NCBI GenBank assembly: GCA_018223415.1
Contig: JAGTTQ010000001.1
Span: 3,583,365-3,647,364, forward strand
Direction: 5' to 3'
DNA: 64,000 bases
Source: Eubacteriaceae bacterium Marseille-Q4139
GTDB taxonomy: Bacteria; Bacillota; Clostridia; Lachnospirales; Lachnospiraceae
Shown: piece after piece, positions 1 through 8,455 of the stretch
Position numbering within the stretch: the first letter of the stretch is position 1
Layout of the letters: each line of letters starts with the position of its first letter
Notes under the pieces: model-generated
The model's input: the letters and a program-made list of their open reading frames with translations, nothing else
What the model was told of the DNA's origin: nothing
The model's database searches: none
Position numbers and translations under genes: made by a program

Positions 1-2
1 TC

Positions 3-113
3 CATCTCCATCTCGGCGTCTATTTAAGGACGGATCACTATGAAGAGCTTTCCGTAAATCCCTACTGGATTTTGCGGTTTCTGGAAAAATACCGGCTGGA
101 ATACGCCTATTAG
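3..113 (+). CDS. C-terminal end of a truncated CDS, function unknown
   Basis: The first codons of the window read through in one frame to a TAG stop at 111-113 and give about 36 residues. The tail contains NPYWILRFLEKYRLEYAY and no motif I can place. The open frame, same strand and nearness to the following gene suggest a real gene whose start lies left of the window. I do not recognise the family. Confidence 0.5.
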   Translation, partial: HLHLGVYLRTDHYEELSVNPYWILRFLEKYRLEYAY

Positions 114-124
114 CGCGTTTGGAA

Positions 125-153
125 TTGTACTTTCCGCCTAATTCTGGTATGAT
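125..153 (+). promoter_or_regulatory. Putative sigma-A promoter for the rsuA-like operon
   Basis: TTGTAC at 125-130 and TATGAT at 148-153 are separated by 17 bp, with TG just before the -10. It lies 36 bp upstream of the pseudouridine synthase start and just after the stop of the preceding gene. Confidence 0.55.
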
Positions 154-188
154 AGAAGGACAGCGGGAGATATTGGAGGAAAAGGCAG

Positions 189-914
189 ATGGCAAAGAAG
201 CTGCGTCTCGATAAATATCTGGCGGACATGGGGCTTGGAACCAGGAGCCAGATCCGCGATGCCATAAAAAAAGGCCGGGCATCCGTGGGAGGCGAAACGG
301 TAAAAGAGCCGGAGATGAAGGTGGATCCGGAATGTGACCAGGTGGAGTTTGACGGACATGCCGTCGGCTATGTGGATTTTGAATATTACATGCTTTATAA
401 GCCGGCCGGCACCGTCAGCGCCACCGAGGACGGCCGTTATCCCACGGTACTTTCCCTGATTGACGGGCGGAACAGGAAGGACTTGTTCCCCGTGGGGCGG
501 CTCGATCTGGACACGGAGGGATTCCTTCTCATCACAAACGACGGGGAGCTGGCCCACCGGCTTTTGTCGCCGAAGCGCCATGTGGACAAGGTCTATTACG
601 CCAGGTGCGGCGGGAAAATCCCGGAGGATGCGGTTTCCAAGTTTCGGGAGGGACTTCTGCTTCCCGACGGGCTTTCCTGTATGCCGGCAGAGCTTGAGGT
701 TCTCGCGGACGGGACAGACGGCGAAGCAGAAGTGCGCCTGACCCTTCACGAGGGGAAGTTCCATCAGGTGAAGCGGATGATGGAAGCCATCGGCTGCCCC
801 GTCCGCTACTTAAAGCGCCTTTCCATGGGGCCGCTTACGCTTGATGAAAGCCTTTCCCCCGGCGGGTACCGGCCGTTAAATGAAGAAGAATTGGAGCTTT
901 TAAAGCAGATATGA
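189..914 (+). CDS. RsuA-family 16S rRNA pseudouridine synthase
   Basis: Isomerises a uridine in rRNA to pseudouridine; RsuA acts on 16S U516. The 241-residue protein has an N-terminal S4 RNA-binding domain (about residues 4-60) followed by the synthase domain. The catalytic Asp is D106 in the GRLDLDTEG motif, and the family tail HQVKRMMEAIG is present. Length fits RsuA/YtzG. The ATG follows a TTGGAGGAAAAGG ribosome-binding site. Its stop overlaps the next start (ATGA at 911-914), so the HAD gene is probably translationally coupled. RluB/RluE subfamily membership cannot be excluded by eye. Confidence 0.9.
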   Translation: MAKKLRLDKYLADMGLGTRSQIRDAIKKGRASVGGETVKEPEMKVDPECDQVEFDGHAVGYVDFEYYMLYKPAGTVSATEDGRYPTVLSLIDGRNRKDLFPVGRLDLDTEGFLLITNDGELAHRLLSPKRHVDKVYYARCGGKIPEDAVSKFREGLLLPDGLSCMPAELEVLADGTDGEAEVRLTLHEGKFHQVKRMMEAIGCPVRYLKRLSMGPLTLDESLSPGGYRPLNEEELELLKQI

Positions 915-1570
915 GGAACGAATTTTTAAATGGGAAAAAAGCCGTCCTTTTTGATCTCGACGGGACGCTGGTGGATTCCATGTGGATGTGGAAGGACATC
1001 GACATCGAGTTTCTGGGACGGTTCGGATACGGTTTGCCGGAGGATCTCCAGAGGGAGATCGAGGGCATGAGCTTTTCGGAGACGGCTTCTTATTTTAAAG
1101 AGCGGTTCTCGCTCCCGATGACGGTCGAGGAGATCAAGGACTGCTGGATTGCCATGTCCATCGAAAAATACAGGACGGAAGTGGGGTTAAAGCCCGGCGC
1201 CCTGGAGTTTTTAAAATACTGCCGGGAGCGCGGGATCCGCACGGGTGTCGCCACCAGCAACGGGCGCGACATGGTGGACGCGGTGATTGAATCCTTAAAA
1301 ATCGGGGATTATCTTGGTGAGGTAGCGACGGCCTGCGAGGTGGAGGCCGGGAAGCCGGAGCCGGATATCTATCTGGAGGTGGCAAGACGGCTTTCCGTAG
1401 AGCCGGAGGAGTGCCTGGTTTTCGAGGATATCCCGGCTGGAATCGTGGCCGGAAAGAGGGCCGGTATGACGGTGCTGGCCGTCCAGGATGAATTTTCAAA
1501 GGATTTGGAGACAGAGAAACGAGAGCTTGCGGACGGTTTCATCCGCGACTATTTTGAATTACTTCAGTGA
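911..1570 (+). CDS. HAD-family hydrolase (beta-phosphoglucomutase/phosphatase-like)
   Basis: A 219-residue haloacid dehalogenase superfamily enzyme. Motif I is FDLDGTLVDS (nucleophile D15, acid/base D17). Motif II is in GVATSNG, the Lys is in EAGKPEPDIY and motif IV is VFEDIPAGIVAG. The helical cap between about residues 20 and 85 is typical of subfamily I (Gph/PGMB/YcjU-type). It probably dephosphorylates a small sugar phosphate, but the substrate cannot be read from sequence. It overlaps rsuA by 4 bp and is followed 7 bp later by the radical SAM gene. Confidence 0.85.
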   Translation: MRNEFLNGKKAVLFDLDGTLVDSMWMWKDIDIEFLGRFGYGLPEDLQREIEGMSFSETASYFKERFSLPMTVEEIKDCWIAMSIEKYRTEVGLKPGALEFLKYCRERGIRTGVATSNGRDMVDAVIESLKIGDYLGEVATACEVEAGKPEPDIYLEVARRLSVEPEECLVFEDIPAGIVAGKRAGMTVLAVQDEFSKDLETEKRELADGFIRDYFELLQ

Positions 1571-1577
1571 GGTTTTT

Positions 1578-3638
1578 ATGATACAGGACTTTCTTCCGGT
1601 ATGCCGGGATGATATGAAAAAACGCGGTTGGGAGCAGTGCGATTTCGTCTATGTCTGCGGCGACGCCTATGTGGATCATCCGTCCTTCGGACATGCCATC
1701 ATAAGCCGTGTGCTGGAGTCCCATGGCTATAAGGTGGGAATTTTAGCTCAGCCGGACTGGAAAAACAAGGAGAGCATCATGGCCCTCGGCGAGCCGCGTC
1801 TCGGTTTCCTGGTGAGCGCCGGAAACATGGATTCCATGGTGAACCACTATTCCGTCTCCAAGCACAGAAGGGAGAAGGACGCCTACACGCCGGGCGGCGT
1901 CATGGGAAAGCGGCCGGACTATGCGACGGTCGTCTACTGCAACCTGATCCGCACGGTCTATAAGAAGACGCCGGTTATCATCGGCGGCATCGAAGCCAGC
2001 TTACGGCGCCTGGCCCATTACGATTACTGGTCGGGGAAGATGAAGCGGTCGATCCTTTTAGATTCCCAGGCGGATCTCATTTCCTACGGCATGGGGGAAA
2101 AATCCATTGTGGAGATTGCCGATGCCTTAAATTCCGGCCTTGACGTAAAGGACATTACATTTATTGACGGGACAGTTTATAAGACAAAGAAAAAGGACAG
2201 CATTTACGACGCCGTATTCCTGCCGGATTATGATGAGCTGAAGGCGGAAAAGAGAAAGTATGCGGAGAGCTTTTATATCCAGTACAGCAACACCGACCCG
2301 TTTTCCGGGAAGCGGTTAGCGGAGCCCTACGGCGACGTGTTCGTGGTGCAGAATCCGCCGGCAAAGCCTTTGACGACGCAGGAAATGGACGACGTGTACG
2401 CCCTTCCCTACATGCGGACGTACCATCCGTCCTATGAGGAAGCCGGCGGAATCCCGGCCATCCGCGAGGTGAAGTTCAGCCTGATAAACAACCGCGGCTG
2501 TTTCGGCGGGTGCAGCTTCTGCGCGCTGACCTTCCATCAGGGGCGGATTATCCAGGTGCGGAGCCATGAGTCCATCGTGGCGGAGGCGAAGCTTCTTACG
2601 GAAGAACCGGACTTTAAGGGCTACATTCACGACGTGGGCGGGCCGACGGCAAACTTCCGGTTCCCGGCCTGCAAAAAGCAGCTCACGAAGGGCGCATGTC
2701 CCGGAAAGCAGTGCCTGTTCCCGAAGCCGTGCGGGAACCTTATTGCCGACCATAAGGATTATATTGAGCTTTTGCGAAAGCTCCGTGCGCTACCGAAGGT
2801 GAAGAAGGTGTTCATCCGTTCCGGAATCCGCTTTGACTATGTGCTGGCCGATAAGAAAAAGGATTTCTTAAGGGAGCTCTGCGAGTACCATGTGAGCGGA
2901 CAGCTAAAAGTGGCGCCGGAGCATGTGGCCGACAATGTGCTTAAGCGGATGGGAAAGCCGGAAAATGCTGTTTACCGGAAATTTGTGGACGAGTACAACC
3001 GGATGAATGAAAAGCTTGGGAAGAAGCAGTACCTTGTGCCGTACCTGATGTCGTCCCATCCCGGTTCCACGTTACATGAGGCCATCGAGCTTGCCGAGTA
3101 CCTGAGAGATTTGGGCTACATGCCGGAGCAGGTACAGGATTTTTACCCGACGCCGTCGACGATTTCCACCTGCATGTATTACACGGGCCTCGACCCGCGC
3201 ACCATGGAGCCGGTCTATGTGCCGACGAATCCCCATGAGAAAGCCATGCAGCGGGCCCTGATCCAGTATCGGAACCCGAAGAATTACGACCTGGTGCGGG
3301 AGGCGTTAAGGAAGGCCGGCCGCGAAGACTTAATCGGCTATGACAGGCGGTGCCTGGTACGGCCGGAGCGGAGCGGCGGGAAAGCCATGGACGGCGGAGC
3401 GCGCGCTGCGGCCGGGGCCGCCAGGAACGCAGGCGCAAAGGGCGGTGCCTTAAAAGGAAGCGGCAGTTCCGGAGCGGCGGCCGCAAAAAAAGCCATGGGC
3501 GGCGCTGTCCCGGGAAAGGGAAGCCGTGCCGGGGCCGCCGGAAAGACAGCCGGCTTTTCTGGCAGCCAGAAGAAGGCGTCTGCACCAGCGAAGAAAAAGA
3601 CCATACGGAATATCCATAAATCAGTGAAGGGCAGGTAG
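1578..3638 (+). CDS. YgiQ-family radical SAM protein
   Basis: A 686-residue member of the UPF0313/YgiQ family. I placed the start at ATG 1578 behind GAGG; a longer in-frame extension upstream would overlap the HAD gene and lacks the family N-terminus, which begins at FLPVCRDDMKKRGW. The radical SAM cluster is C308-x3-C312-x2-C315. A second Cys-containing block (CKKQ...CPGKQCLFPKPCGN) follows. Reaction unknown for the family. Residues from about 595 onward form a low-complexity Ala/Gly/Lys/Ser tail ending in a basic KSVKGR, which is probably disordered and may bind nucleic acid. The gene sits inside a run of RNA-modification genes. Confidence 0.88.
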   Translation: MIQDFLPVCRDDMKKRGWEQCDFVYVCGDAYVDHPSFGHAIISRVLESHGYKVGILAQPDWKNKESIMALGEPRLGFLVSAGNMDSMVNHYSVSKHRREKDAYTPGGVMGKRPDYATVVYCNLIRTVYKKTPVIIGGIEASLRRLAHYDYWSGKMKRSILLDSQADLISYGMGEKSIVEIADALNSGLDVKDITFIDGTVYKTKKKDSIYDAVFLPDYDELKAEKRKYAESFYIQYSNTDPFSGKRLAEPYGDVFVVQNPPAKPLTTQEMDDVYALPYMRTYHPSYEEAGGIPAIREVKFSLINNRGCFGGCSFCALTFHQGRIIQVRSHESIVAEAKLLTEEPDFKGYIHDVGGPTANFRFPACKKQLTKGACPGKQCLFPKPCGNLIADHKDYIELLRKLRALPKVKKVFIRSGIRFDYVLADKKKDFLRELCEYHVSGQLKVAPEHVADNVLKRMGKPENAVYRKFVDEYNRMNEKLGKKQYLVPYLMSSHPGSTLHEAIELAEYLRDLGYMPEQVQDFYPTPSTISTCMYYTGLDPRTMEPVYVPTNPHEKAMQRALIQYRNPKNYDLVREALRKAGREDLIGYDRRCLVRPERSGGKAMDGGARAAAGAARNAGAKGGALKGSGSSGAAAAKKAMGGAVPGKGSRAGAAGKTAGFSGSQKKASAPAKKKTIRNIHKSVKGR

Positions 3639-3644
3639 TCGTGC

Positions 3645-4442
3645 ATGAAAATTGCAGTTGTTACCGGGGCGTCCTCGGGAATGGGGCGCGAGATGGTGTA
3701 CCAGCTTGCCGACCGGTTCGCCGGCCTGGAGGAAATCTGGGTGATCGCAAGGCGGGCAGAAAGGCTCAAAGAGTTTTCCGGCCATGTGACAGCGGCTGTG
3801 CGGATTCTCCCTCTCGACCTTACCAAAAGGGAGGATATTGAGAAACTGAAAGCAGAGCTTAAGGAGCGGGAGCCGGAAGTGAAGGTGCTCGTAAATGCGG
3901 CCGGCTTTGGAAAGACCGGCGCCTGCGGGACGATCCCGTCAGAGCTTTCCATGGACATGGTGCGGTTAAACAACGAGGCGCTTGTGGCCGTGACGGAGGC
4001 GGTGCTCCCGTATATTTCCGCAAACAGCCGGATTATCCAGTTTGCATCGGCGGCCGCCTTCCTTCCTCAGCCGGGCTTTGCCGTCTACGCGGCCACAAAG
4101 GCCTTTGTCTTAAGTTACAGCCGGGCCCTGTCTGCGGAGTTAAAGTCCAGGAAGATTTTCGTGACGGCCGTCTGTCCTGGGCCGGTGGCGACGGAATTTT
4201 TTGATATCGCCTTAAACGGCGGGAAGCTGACCTCCTATAAGAAATGGGTGACGGTGAAGCCGGAGATGGTGGTTCGCCGGGCCATTGCCGACAGCTTAAT
4301 GGGAAAGGCCATGTCGGTTCCGGGACTTCCCATGAAAGCCTTTTACGTCCTCTGCCGCCTTCTTCCCCACAGCTTCCTGATGCAGTTCATTTCCTGGCAG
4401 GATGACGGAAAAAAGAAAGGAAAAAGTGAGGCAGAAGCTTGA
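3645..4442 (+). CDS. Short-chain dehydrogenase/reductase (SDR)
   Basis: A 265-residue classical SDR. The cofactor motif TGASSGMG is at residues 7-14, NAAG at 84-87, the catalytic Ser is around S135 and Y148-x3-K152 is present. A conserved PGPVATEF segment follows the active site. It should reduce or oxidise a carbonyl/alcohol with NAD(P)H; the substrate is unknown. The ribosome-binding site is weak (AAGGGCAGG), and it lies 6 bp after the radical SAM gene, so coupling is likely. The C-terminus is basic (KKKGKSEAEA). Confidence 0.85.
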   Translation: MKIAVVTGASSGMGREMVYQLADRFAGLEEIWVIARRAERLKEFSGHVTAAVRILPLDLTKREDIEKLKAELKEREPEVKVLVNAAGFGKTGACGTIPSELSMDMVRLNNEALVAVTEAVLPYISANSRIIQFASAAAFLPQPGFAVYAATKAFVLSYSRALSAELKSRKIFVTAVCPGPVATEFFDIALNGGKLTSYKKWVTVKPEMVVRRAIADSLMGKAMSVPGLPMKAFYVLCRLLPHSFLMQFISWQDDGKKKGKSEAEA

Positions 4443-5008
4443 AATACAACAGAAAGAAAGGTACCTTCGGGTACCGGAAATACCATAGAAACATGCAGTG
4501 CGCCGTGGTGGCCGTGCTGGCTGCGGCCATTCTCATCCAGCTTGGCGCAAGACAGCTTACGGCGGCTCAGTCCTTTAAAAATGTGCTGACGGTGACGGCA
4601 ATCTTAACTGTCCTTCCGATGGCGAACGTGGCGTCGCCGCTTCTTGCGGCCTGGCGGTACAAAAGCATCAGCCGGGAGTTTTACGAGGCCTGCCGTCCTT
4701 ATGAAGAGAAGGTGCCGATGCTCTATGAGCTGATCATCACGTCAAAGGAGATGATCCTGGCCGTGGACGCGGCGGCCGTCCATCCCTCCGGCGTTTATCT
4801 TTACTGTCCTGGGAAGACGGATGTGAAAAAGGCCGAGCAGTTTTTAAATTCCATGTTAAAAAGCTGGAAGTTGGACGGAAACGCCAGGGTAATCACGGAG
4901 GAAAATGTCTTTTTTAAGCGCCTTTCCAGCTTAAAGCCCATGACCGAAGAAGAGGACGATGGGAGCGTGGACTATACGGTGAACCTTTTAAAGAACATGT
5001 CCATGTAG
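4439..5008 (+). CDS. Small membrane protein of unknown function
   Basis: A 189-residue protein starting at TTG 4439, overlapping the SDR stop (TTGA). A GTGAGG lies upstream; ATG 4493 would be a shorter alternative start. Two predicted membrane segments lie near residues 20-40 and 48-70, followed by a soluble domain rich in charged residues and ending in an acidic stretch (TEEEDDGS). I do not recognise a family. It sits between an SDR and a pseudouridine synthase in the same operon, so it is probably co-transcribed with RNA-modification genes. Confidence 0.7.
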   Translation: MKYNRKKGTFGYRKYHRNMQCAVVAVLAAAILIQLGARQLTAAQSFKNVLTVTAILTVLPMANVASPLLAAWRYKSISREFYEACRPYEEKVPMLYELIITSKEMILAVDAAAVHPSGVYLYCPGKTDVKKAEQFLNSMLKSWKLDGNARVITEENVFFKRLSSLKPMTEEEDDGSVDYTVNLLKNMSM

Positions 5009-5020
5009 GAGCGGAAAGCC

Positions 5021-6028
5021 ATGAGAGAGATCAACATCGGAAAAAACGAGGCCGGCCAGCGGCTCGATAAATTCCTTGGAAAATACATGAGCCTGGCCGG
5101 AAAGGGCTTTCTCTATAAGATGATGCGGAAAAAGAACATCGTTTTAAACGGGAAAAAATGCGCCGGGCAGGAGCTGCTAAAGGAAGGCGACGTCTTAAAG
5201 CTCTTTCTTTCGGACGAGACCATAGAAAAATTTTCGGAGACGAAGAAGACGGCAGTCCGGGAGACGGCCCTGGACATCTTCTATGAAGACGGTGACATCC
5301 TTTTAATCAACAAGCCGTCGGGGATGCTCTCCCAGAAGGCGAAGGAGACGGACGAGTCCCTGGTGGAATACGTGATTGCCTACCTTTTAAGAACCGGGGC
5401 CGTCACGGAGGAGGAGCTAAAGACTTTCCGTCCGTCGGTCTGCAACCGTCTGGATCGGAACACCAGCGGCATCGTGGCGGCGGGGAAGACCCTGGCCGGA
5501 CTCCAGATGCTTTCGGAAGTTTTCAGGGAGCGGAGCGTCCACAAATATTACCTCTGCATCGTATCCGGCGTTATGAAGGAAAGCTTGACGGCGGATGGAT
5601 GGCTTTTAAAAGACGAGGCAAAGAACCAGGTGCGGATCCTCGGGAAAAAAGAGGCGGAAAGCATGTTAAAAAAAGGCGGGGAAAAGCCGCTTCCGATCCG
5701 CACAAAATATGAGCCGGTCTGCAATAACGGGGCGTACACGCTTTTAAAAGTGACGCTTTTAACGGGGCGCTCCCACCAGATCCGCGCCCATCTGGCGTCT
5801 CTCGGCCATCCGATCATCGGCGACGGGAAATACGGAAATGCGGCGGAAAACAGGCGGGCAAAAGAGCGCTACGGCGTTACCTCCCAGCTTCTCCACTCCT
5901 ACCGCCTGGAGTTCCCGGAGCTTGCCGGAAGCTTTCGGAGACTTTCCGGGAAAAGCTTTGAGGCAGACCCGCCGGCAGAATTTCTTAATATGGCAGAGGG
6001 AGAACAGCTTGCTTGTTTACATAAATAA
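5021..6028 (+). CDS. RluA-family pseudouridine synthase
   Basis: A 335-residue enzyme of the RluA/RluC/RluD family that isomerises uridines in 23S rRNA or tRNA. The S4 domain (about residues 10-65) begins at GQRLDKFLGKY. The catalytic motif is NRLDRNTSG with D145, and the late motif GRSHQIRAHLASLGHPIIGD is intact. Full-length for the family; the target uridine cannot be assigned. It is the second pseudouridine synthase of this operon. Confidence 0.9.
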   Translation: MREINIGKNEAGQRLDKFLGKYMSLAGKGFLYKMMRKKNIVLNGKKCAGQELLKEGDVLKLFLSDETIEKFSETKKTAVRETALDIFYEDGDILLINKPSGMLSQKAKETDESLVEYVIAYLLRTGAVTEEELKTFRPSVCNRLDRNTSGIVAAGKTLAGLQMLSEVFRERSVHKYYLCIVSGVMKESLTADGWLLKDEAKNQVRILGKKEAESMLKKGGEKPLPIRTKYEPVCNNGAYTLLKVTLLTGRSHQIRAHLASLGHPIIGDGKYGNAAENRRAKERYGVTSQLLHSYRLEFPELAGSFRRLSGKSFEADPPAEFLNMAEGEQLACLHK

Positions 6029-6078
6029 TTTATGTAAACTTTAAAAGATAGACAGACATCAGAGAGAGGGCAGAACCC

Positions 6079-6627
6079 ATGGGAACATGGAAGACGAGGG
6101 GCCTTCGCGGCTCCACACTGGAGGAATTCATCAACAGAACCAACGACAGCTACCGGGAAAAGAAGCTGGCGCTGATCCAGAAAATCCCGACGCCGATCAC
6201 GCCCATCGAAATCGACAAGGAGAGCCGCCACATTACGCTGGCGTACTTCGACATGAAGAGTACGGTGGACTATATCGGGGCCGTGCAGGGCATTCCCGTC
6301 TGCTTCGACGCAAAGGAGTGCGCGGTGCGGACGTTCCCGCTCCAGAACATTCACCCGCACCAGATCGCGTTTATGAAGGAGTTTGAGGCCCAGGGGGGCG
6401 TGGCCTTTATTATCCTGTCGTTTACGGCGGAGAATGAGATTTATTACATCCCCTTCGATGTGATTGATGGCTTCTGGAAGCGGATGGAGGACGGCGGCAG
6501 GAAGAGCTTCACCTATGAAGAGGTAGTGCCGCTTTCCTGGAAAATCAGGAGCCACAGGGACATGCTGGTGCATTATCTGGAGGTGCTTCAGATGGATCTC
6601 GACCGGAAGGACGGAAACGGCGCCTGA
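6079..6627 (+). CDS. recU: Holliday junction resolvase RecU
   Basis: RecU is the Firmicutes resolvase that cleaves four-way DNA junctions as a dimer and also modulates RecA. The 182-residue protein shows the family pattern: TLEEFINRTNDSY, PTPI, the active-site block STVDYIGAVQG, then CFDAKEC (Asp/Glu/Lys metal-binding triad), FPLQNIHPHQI and AFIILSF. Start ATG follows AGAGAGGGCAG. Unlike Bacillus, no pbp1 gene is adjacent; instead pepT follows 67 bp later. Confidence 0.9.
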   Translation: MGTWKTRGLRGSTLEEFINRTNDSYREKKLALIQKIPTPITPIEIDKESRHITLAYFDMKSTVDYIGAVQGIPVCFDAKECAVRTFPLQNIHPHQIAFMKEFEAQGGVAFIILSFTAENEIYYIPFDVIDGFWKRMEDGGRKSFTYEEVVPLSWKIRSHRDMLVHYLEVLQMDLDRKDGNGA

Positions 6628-6694
6628 AAAAGCAAAAACAATGATATCCGGCCGCATCCAGCGGCTGAAAATAAAGCAAAAAGGAGAATGGAAT

Positions 6695-7933
6695 ATGTCG
6701 AATGTAGTGGATAAGTTTTTACGGTATGTGGCGGTTGATACTCAGTCCGCAGAGGGGGCAGAGACAGTTCCGAGTACGGAAAAGCAGTTTGCCCTGGCAA
6801 AGCTTCTGGTGGAGGAGCTTAAGAATATCGGGGCAAAGGACGTTTCCATGAGCGACCATGGCTACGTTTACGCGACGATCCCGGCAACGGTGGAGACCGA
6901 CGGGCCGGTTGTGGGCTTTCTGGCCCATATGGATACGTCGCCGGACTGCTCCGGGGAGAATGTCCATCCGCAGCTCATCAAAAATTATGACGGAAAGGAC
7001 ATTATCTTAAATAAGAACCTGGGCATCCATATGTGTACGGCGGATTTCCCGTATCTGAAAAATTATGTGGGCATGGATCTGATTACGACCGACGGCACGA
7101 CGCTTCTTGGCGGCGACGACAAGGCCGGCATTGCCGAGATCATGACGATGGCAGAGACGCTTCTTTCCCATCCGGAAATCCCCCACGGCACCATCAAGAT
7201 CGCCTTCACGCCGGATGAAGAGGTTGGACACGGCGTGGACTTCTTTGACGTTCCCGGCTGGGGTGCAGACGTGGCCTATACCGTAGACGGCGGCGCATGG
7301 GGCGAGATGGAGTATGAGACCTTCAACGCAGCGGCCATGAAGGTTACAATCCACGGAAGGAACATCCATCCCGGCAGCGCAAAGAATAAGATGAAGAATT
7401 CCCTTCTGATTGCCATGGAGTTCCAGAGTATGCTTCCGACGGCGGAAAAACCGGAGTACACGGAGATGTACGAGGGCTTCTTCCACTTAAACCATATGGC
7501 TGGCAGCGTGGAGGAGACGGAGCTTCACTACATCATCCGCGATCATGACATGGGAATCTTCGAGAACCGCAAGGCCCTCGGAAAGAAAATCGGCGATTTC
7601 TTAAATGAGAAATACGGCGCAGGCACCGTGGACGTGGATATCTCCGACACCTACTACAACATGGCAGAGAAGATCCGTCCGAACATGTATTTGATGGACG
7701 TGGCGGCAGAGGCCTTTAAGGAGCTTGGCGTTGAGACGCCGGGAGTCCGTCCGGTACGCGGCGGCACCGATGGCTCCAGGCTCTCCTACATGGGCGTTCC
7801 CTGCCCGAACCTCTGCACCGGCGGCCACAATGCCCACGGCAAATTTGAGTTTGTCTGCATTCAGTCCATGGAGAACACGGTGGCGCTGCTCCTTAAGCTG
7901 GCAGAGAAATTCAAGGATGTAAAGCGCGCATAA
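6695..7933 (+). CDS. pepT: Peptidase T (tripeptide aminopeptidase)
   Basis: A cytoplasmic di-zinc M20 metallopeptidase that removes the N-terminal residue of tripeptides. Start ATG 6695 lies after AAGGAG and gives 412 residues, the usual PepT length. Metal and catalytic motifs are visible in order: AHMDTSPD, LLGGDDKAG, TPDEEVGHG, YTVDGG, GGTDGSRLSYMG and GGHNAHGKFE. The intervening segment forms the dimerisation domain. It may work with the peptide importer encoded further right (10.1-17 kb), but that is inference. Confidence 0.95.
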   Translation: MSNVVDKFLRYVAVDTQSAEGAETVPSTEKQFALAKLLVEELKNIGAKDVSMSDHGYVYATIPATVETDGPVVGFLAHMDTSPDCSGENVHPQLIKNYDGKDIILNKNLGIHMCTADFPYLKNYVGMDLITTDGTTLLGGDDKAGIAEIMTMAETLLSHPEIPHGTIKIAFTPDEEVGHGVDFFDVPGWGADVAYTVDGGAWGEMEYETFNAAAMKVTIHGRNIHPGSAKNKMKNSLLIAMEFQSMLPTAEKPEYTEMYEGFFHLNHMAGSVEETELHYIIRDHDMGIFENRKALGKKIGDFLNEKYGAGTVDVDISDTYYNMAEKIRPNMYLMDVAAEAFKELGVETPGVRPVRGGTDGSRLSYMGVPCPNLCTGGHNAHGKFEFVCIQSMENTVALLLKLAEKFKDVKRA

Positions 7934-7948
7934 TTCATAAGAAAAGGC

Positions 7949-7977
7949 TTGAACTTTTTCCGCCGCTTTGCCATAAT
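7949..7977 (+). promoter_or_regulatory. Putative promoter for the small Cys-containing protein
   Basis: TTGAAC at 7949-7954 and CATAAT at 7972-7977 with a 17-bp spacer, 50 bp upstream of the next start codon. Confidence 0.5.
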
Positions 7978-8026
7978 AGCAGTGTAAGAGAAGACAAAAT
8001 GATACAGAAAAGAGGCAGGTACATAT

Positions 8027-8383
8027 ATGGATTATTTGCTTTGTGTCCCGAACATGGATCGTGTTTCCAGGGATACCTGCAACGCAGTCAACAACATTCT
8101 GGCGAGGATGTCGGAAAAATATAAGCTTCGGATTATCCCGGAGCCGGTTCGCATGAAGAAGGGGAACTGTCCGGATTACTGCAAGAAATTCCGGATTTAC
8201 AAAGATCTCAGAGAACCAGGCGGAAACGGCGAGGCGTACCTTCTGAAAGAAGAGGAAGAAATGATTTTAAGCGTCTGCAAGACGCCGGAGGAGGTACAGC
8301 TCATGAAAAGCTGTACTTATGCATACTGCTATCCGGCGCAGTGGGTGTTAAAGTCCTTTAAAGACAAAGAAAAACAGAAATAG
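8027..8383 (+). CDS. Hypothetical 118-residue protein
   Basis: I do not recognise a family. The protein starts MDYLLCVPNMDRVS behind AGAGGCAGG. It has six Cys residues including CPDYC near residue 45 and a CTYAYC segment near the C-terminus, so metal binding or redox activity is possible but unproven. It has its own promoter-like sequence and is followed by a strong terminator, so it looks like a single-gene transcript. Confidence 0.65.
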   Translation: MDYLLCVPNMDRVSRDTCNAVNNILARMSEKYKLRIIPEPVRMKKGNCPDYCKKFRIYKDLREPGGNGEAYLLKEEEEMILSVCKTPEEVQLMKSCTYAYCYPAQWVLKSFKDKEKQK

Positions 8384-8398
8384 ATGTTCTGTGCGGCC

Positions 8399-8455
8399 AA
8401 AAAACGGGCGGCCCGGGGAGGTTGGTTCCTCCTTCGGGCCGCCCTGCCGTTTTTT
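8399..8455. terminator. Bidirectional rho-independent terminator
   Basis: A long inverted repeat with arms around CGGGCGGCCCGGGGAGG and CCTCCTTCGGGCCGCCC, flanked by A-run and T-run (six T). It separates the convergent genes on either side. Confidence 0.9.
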
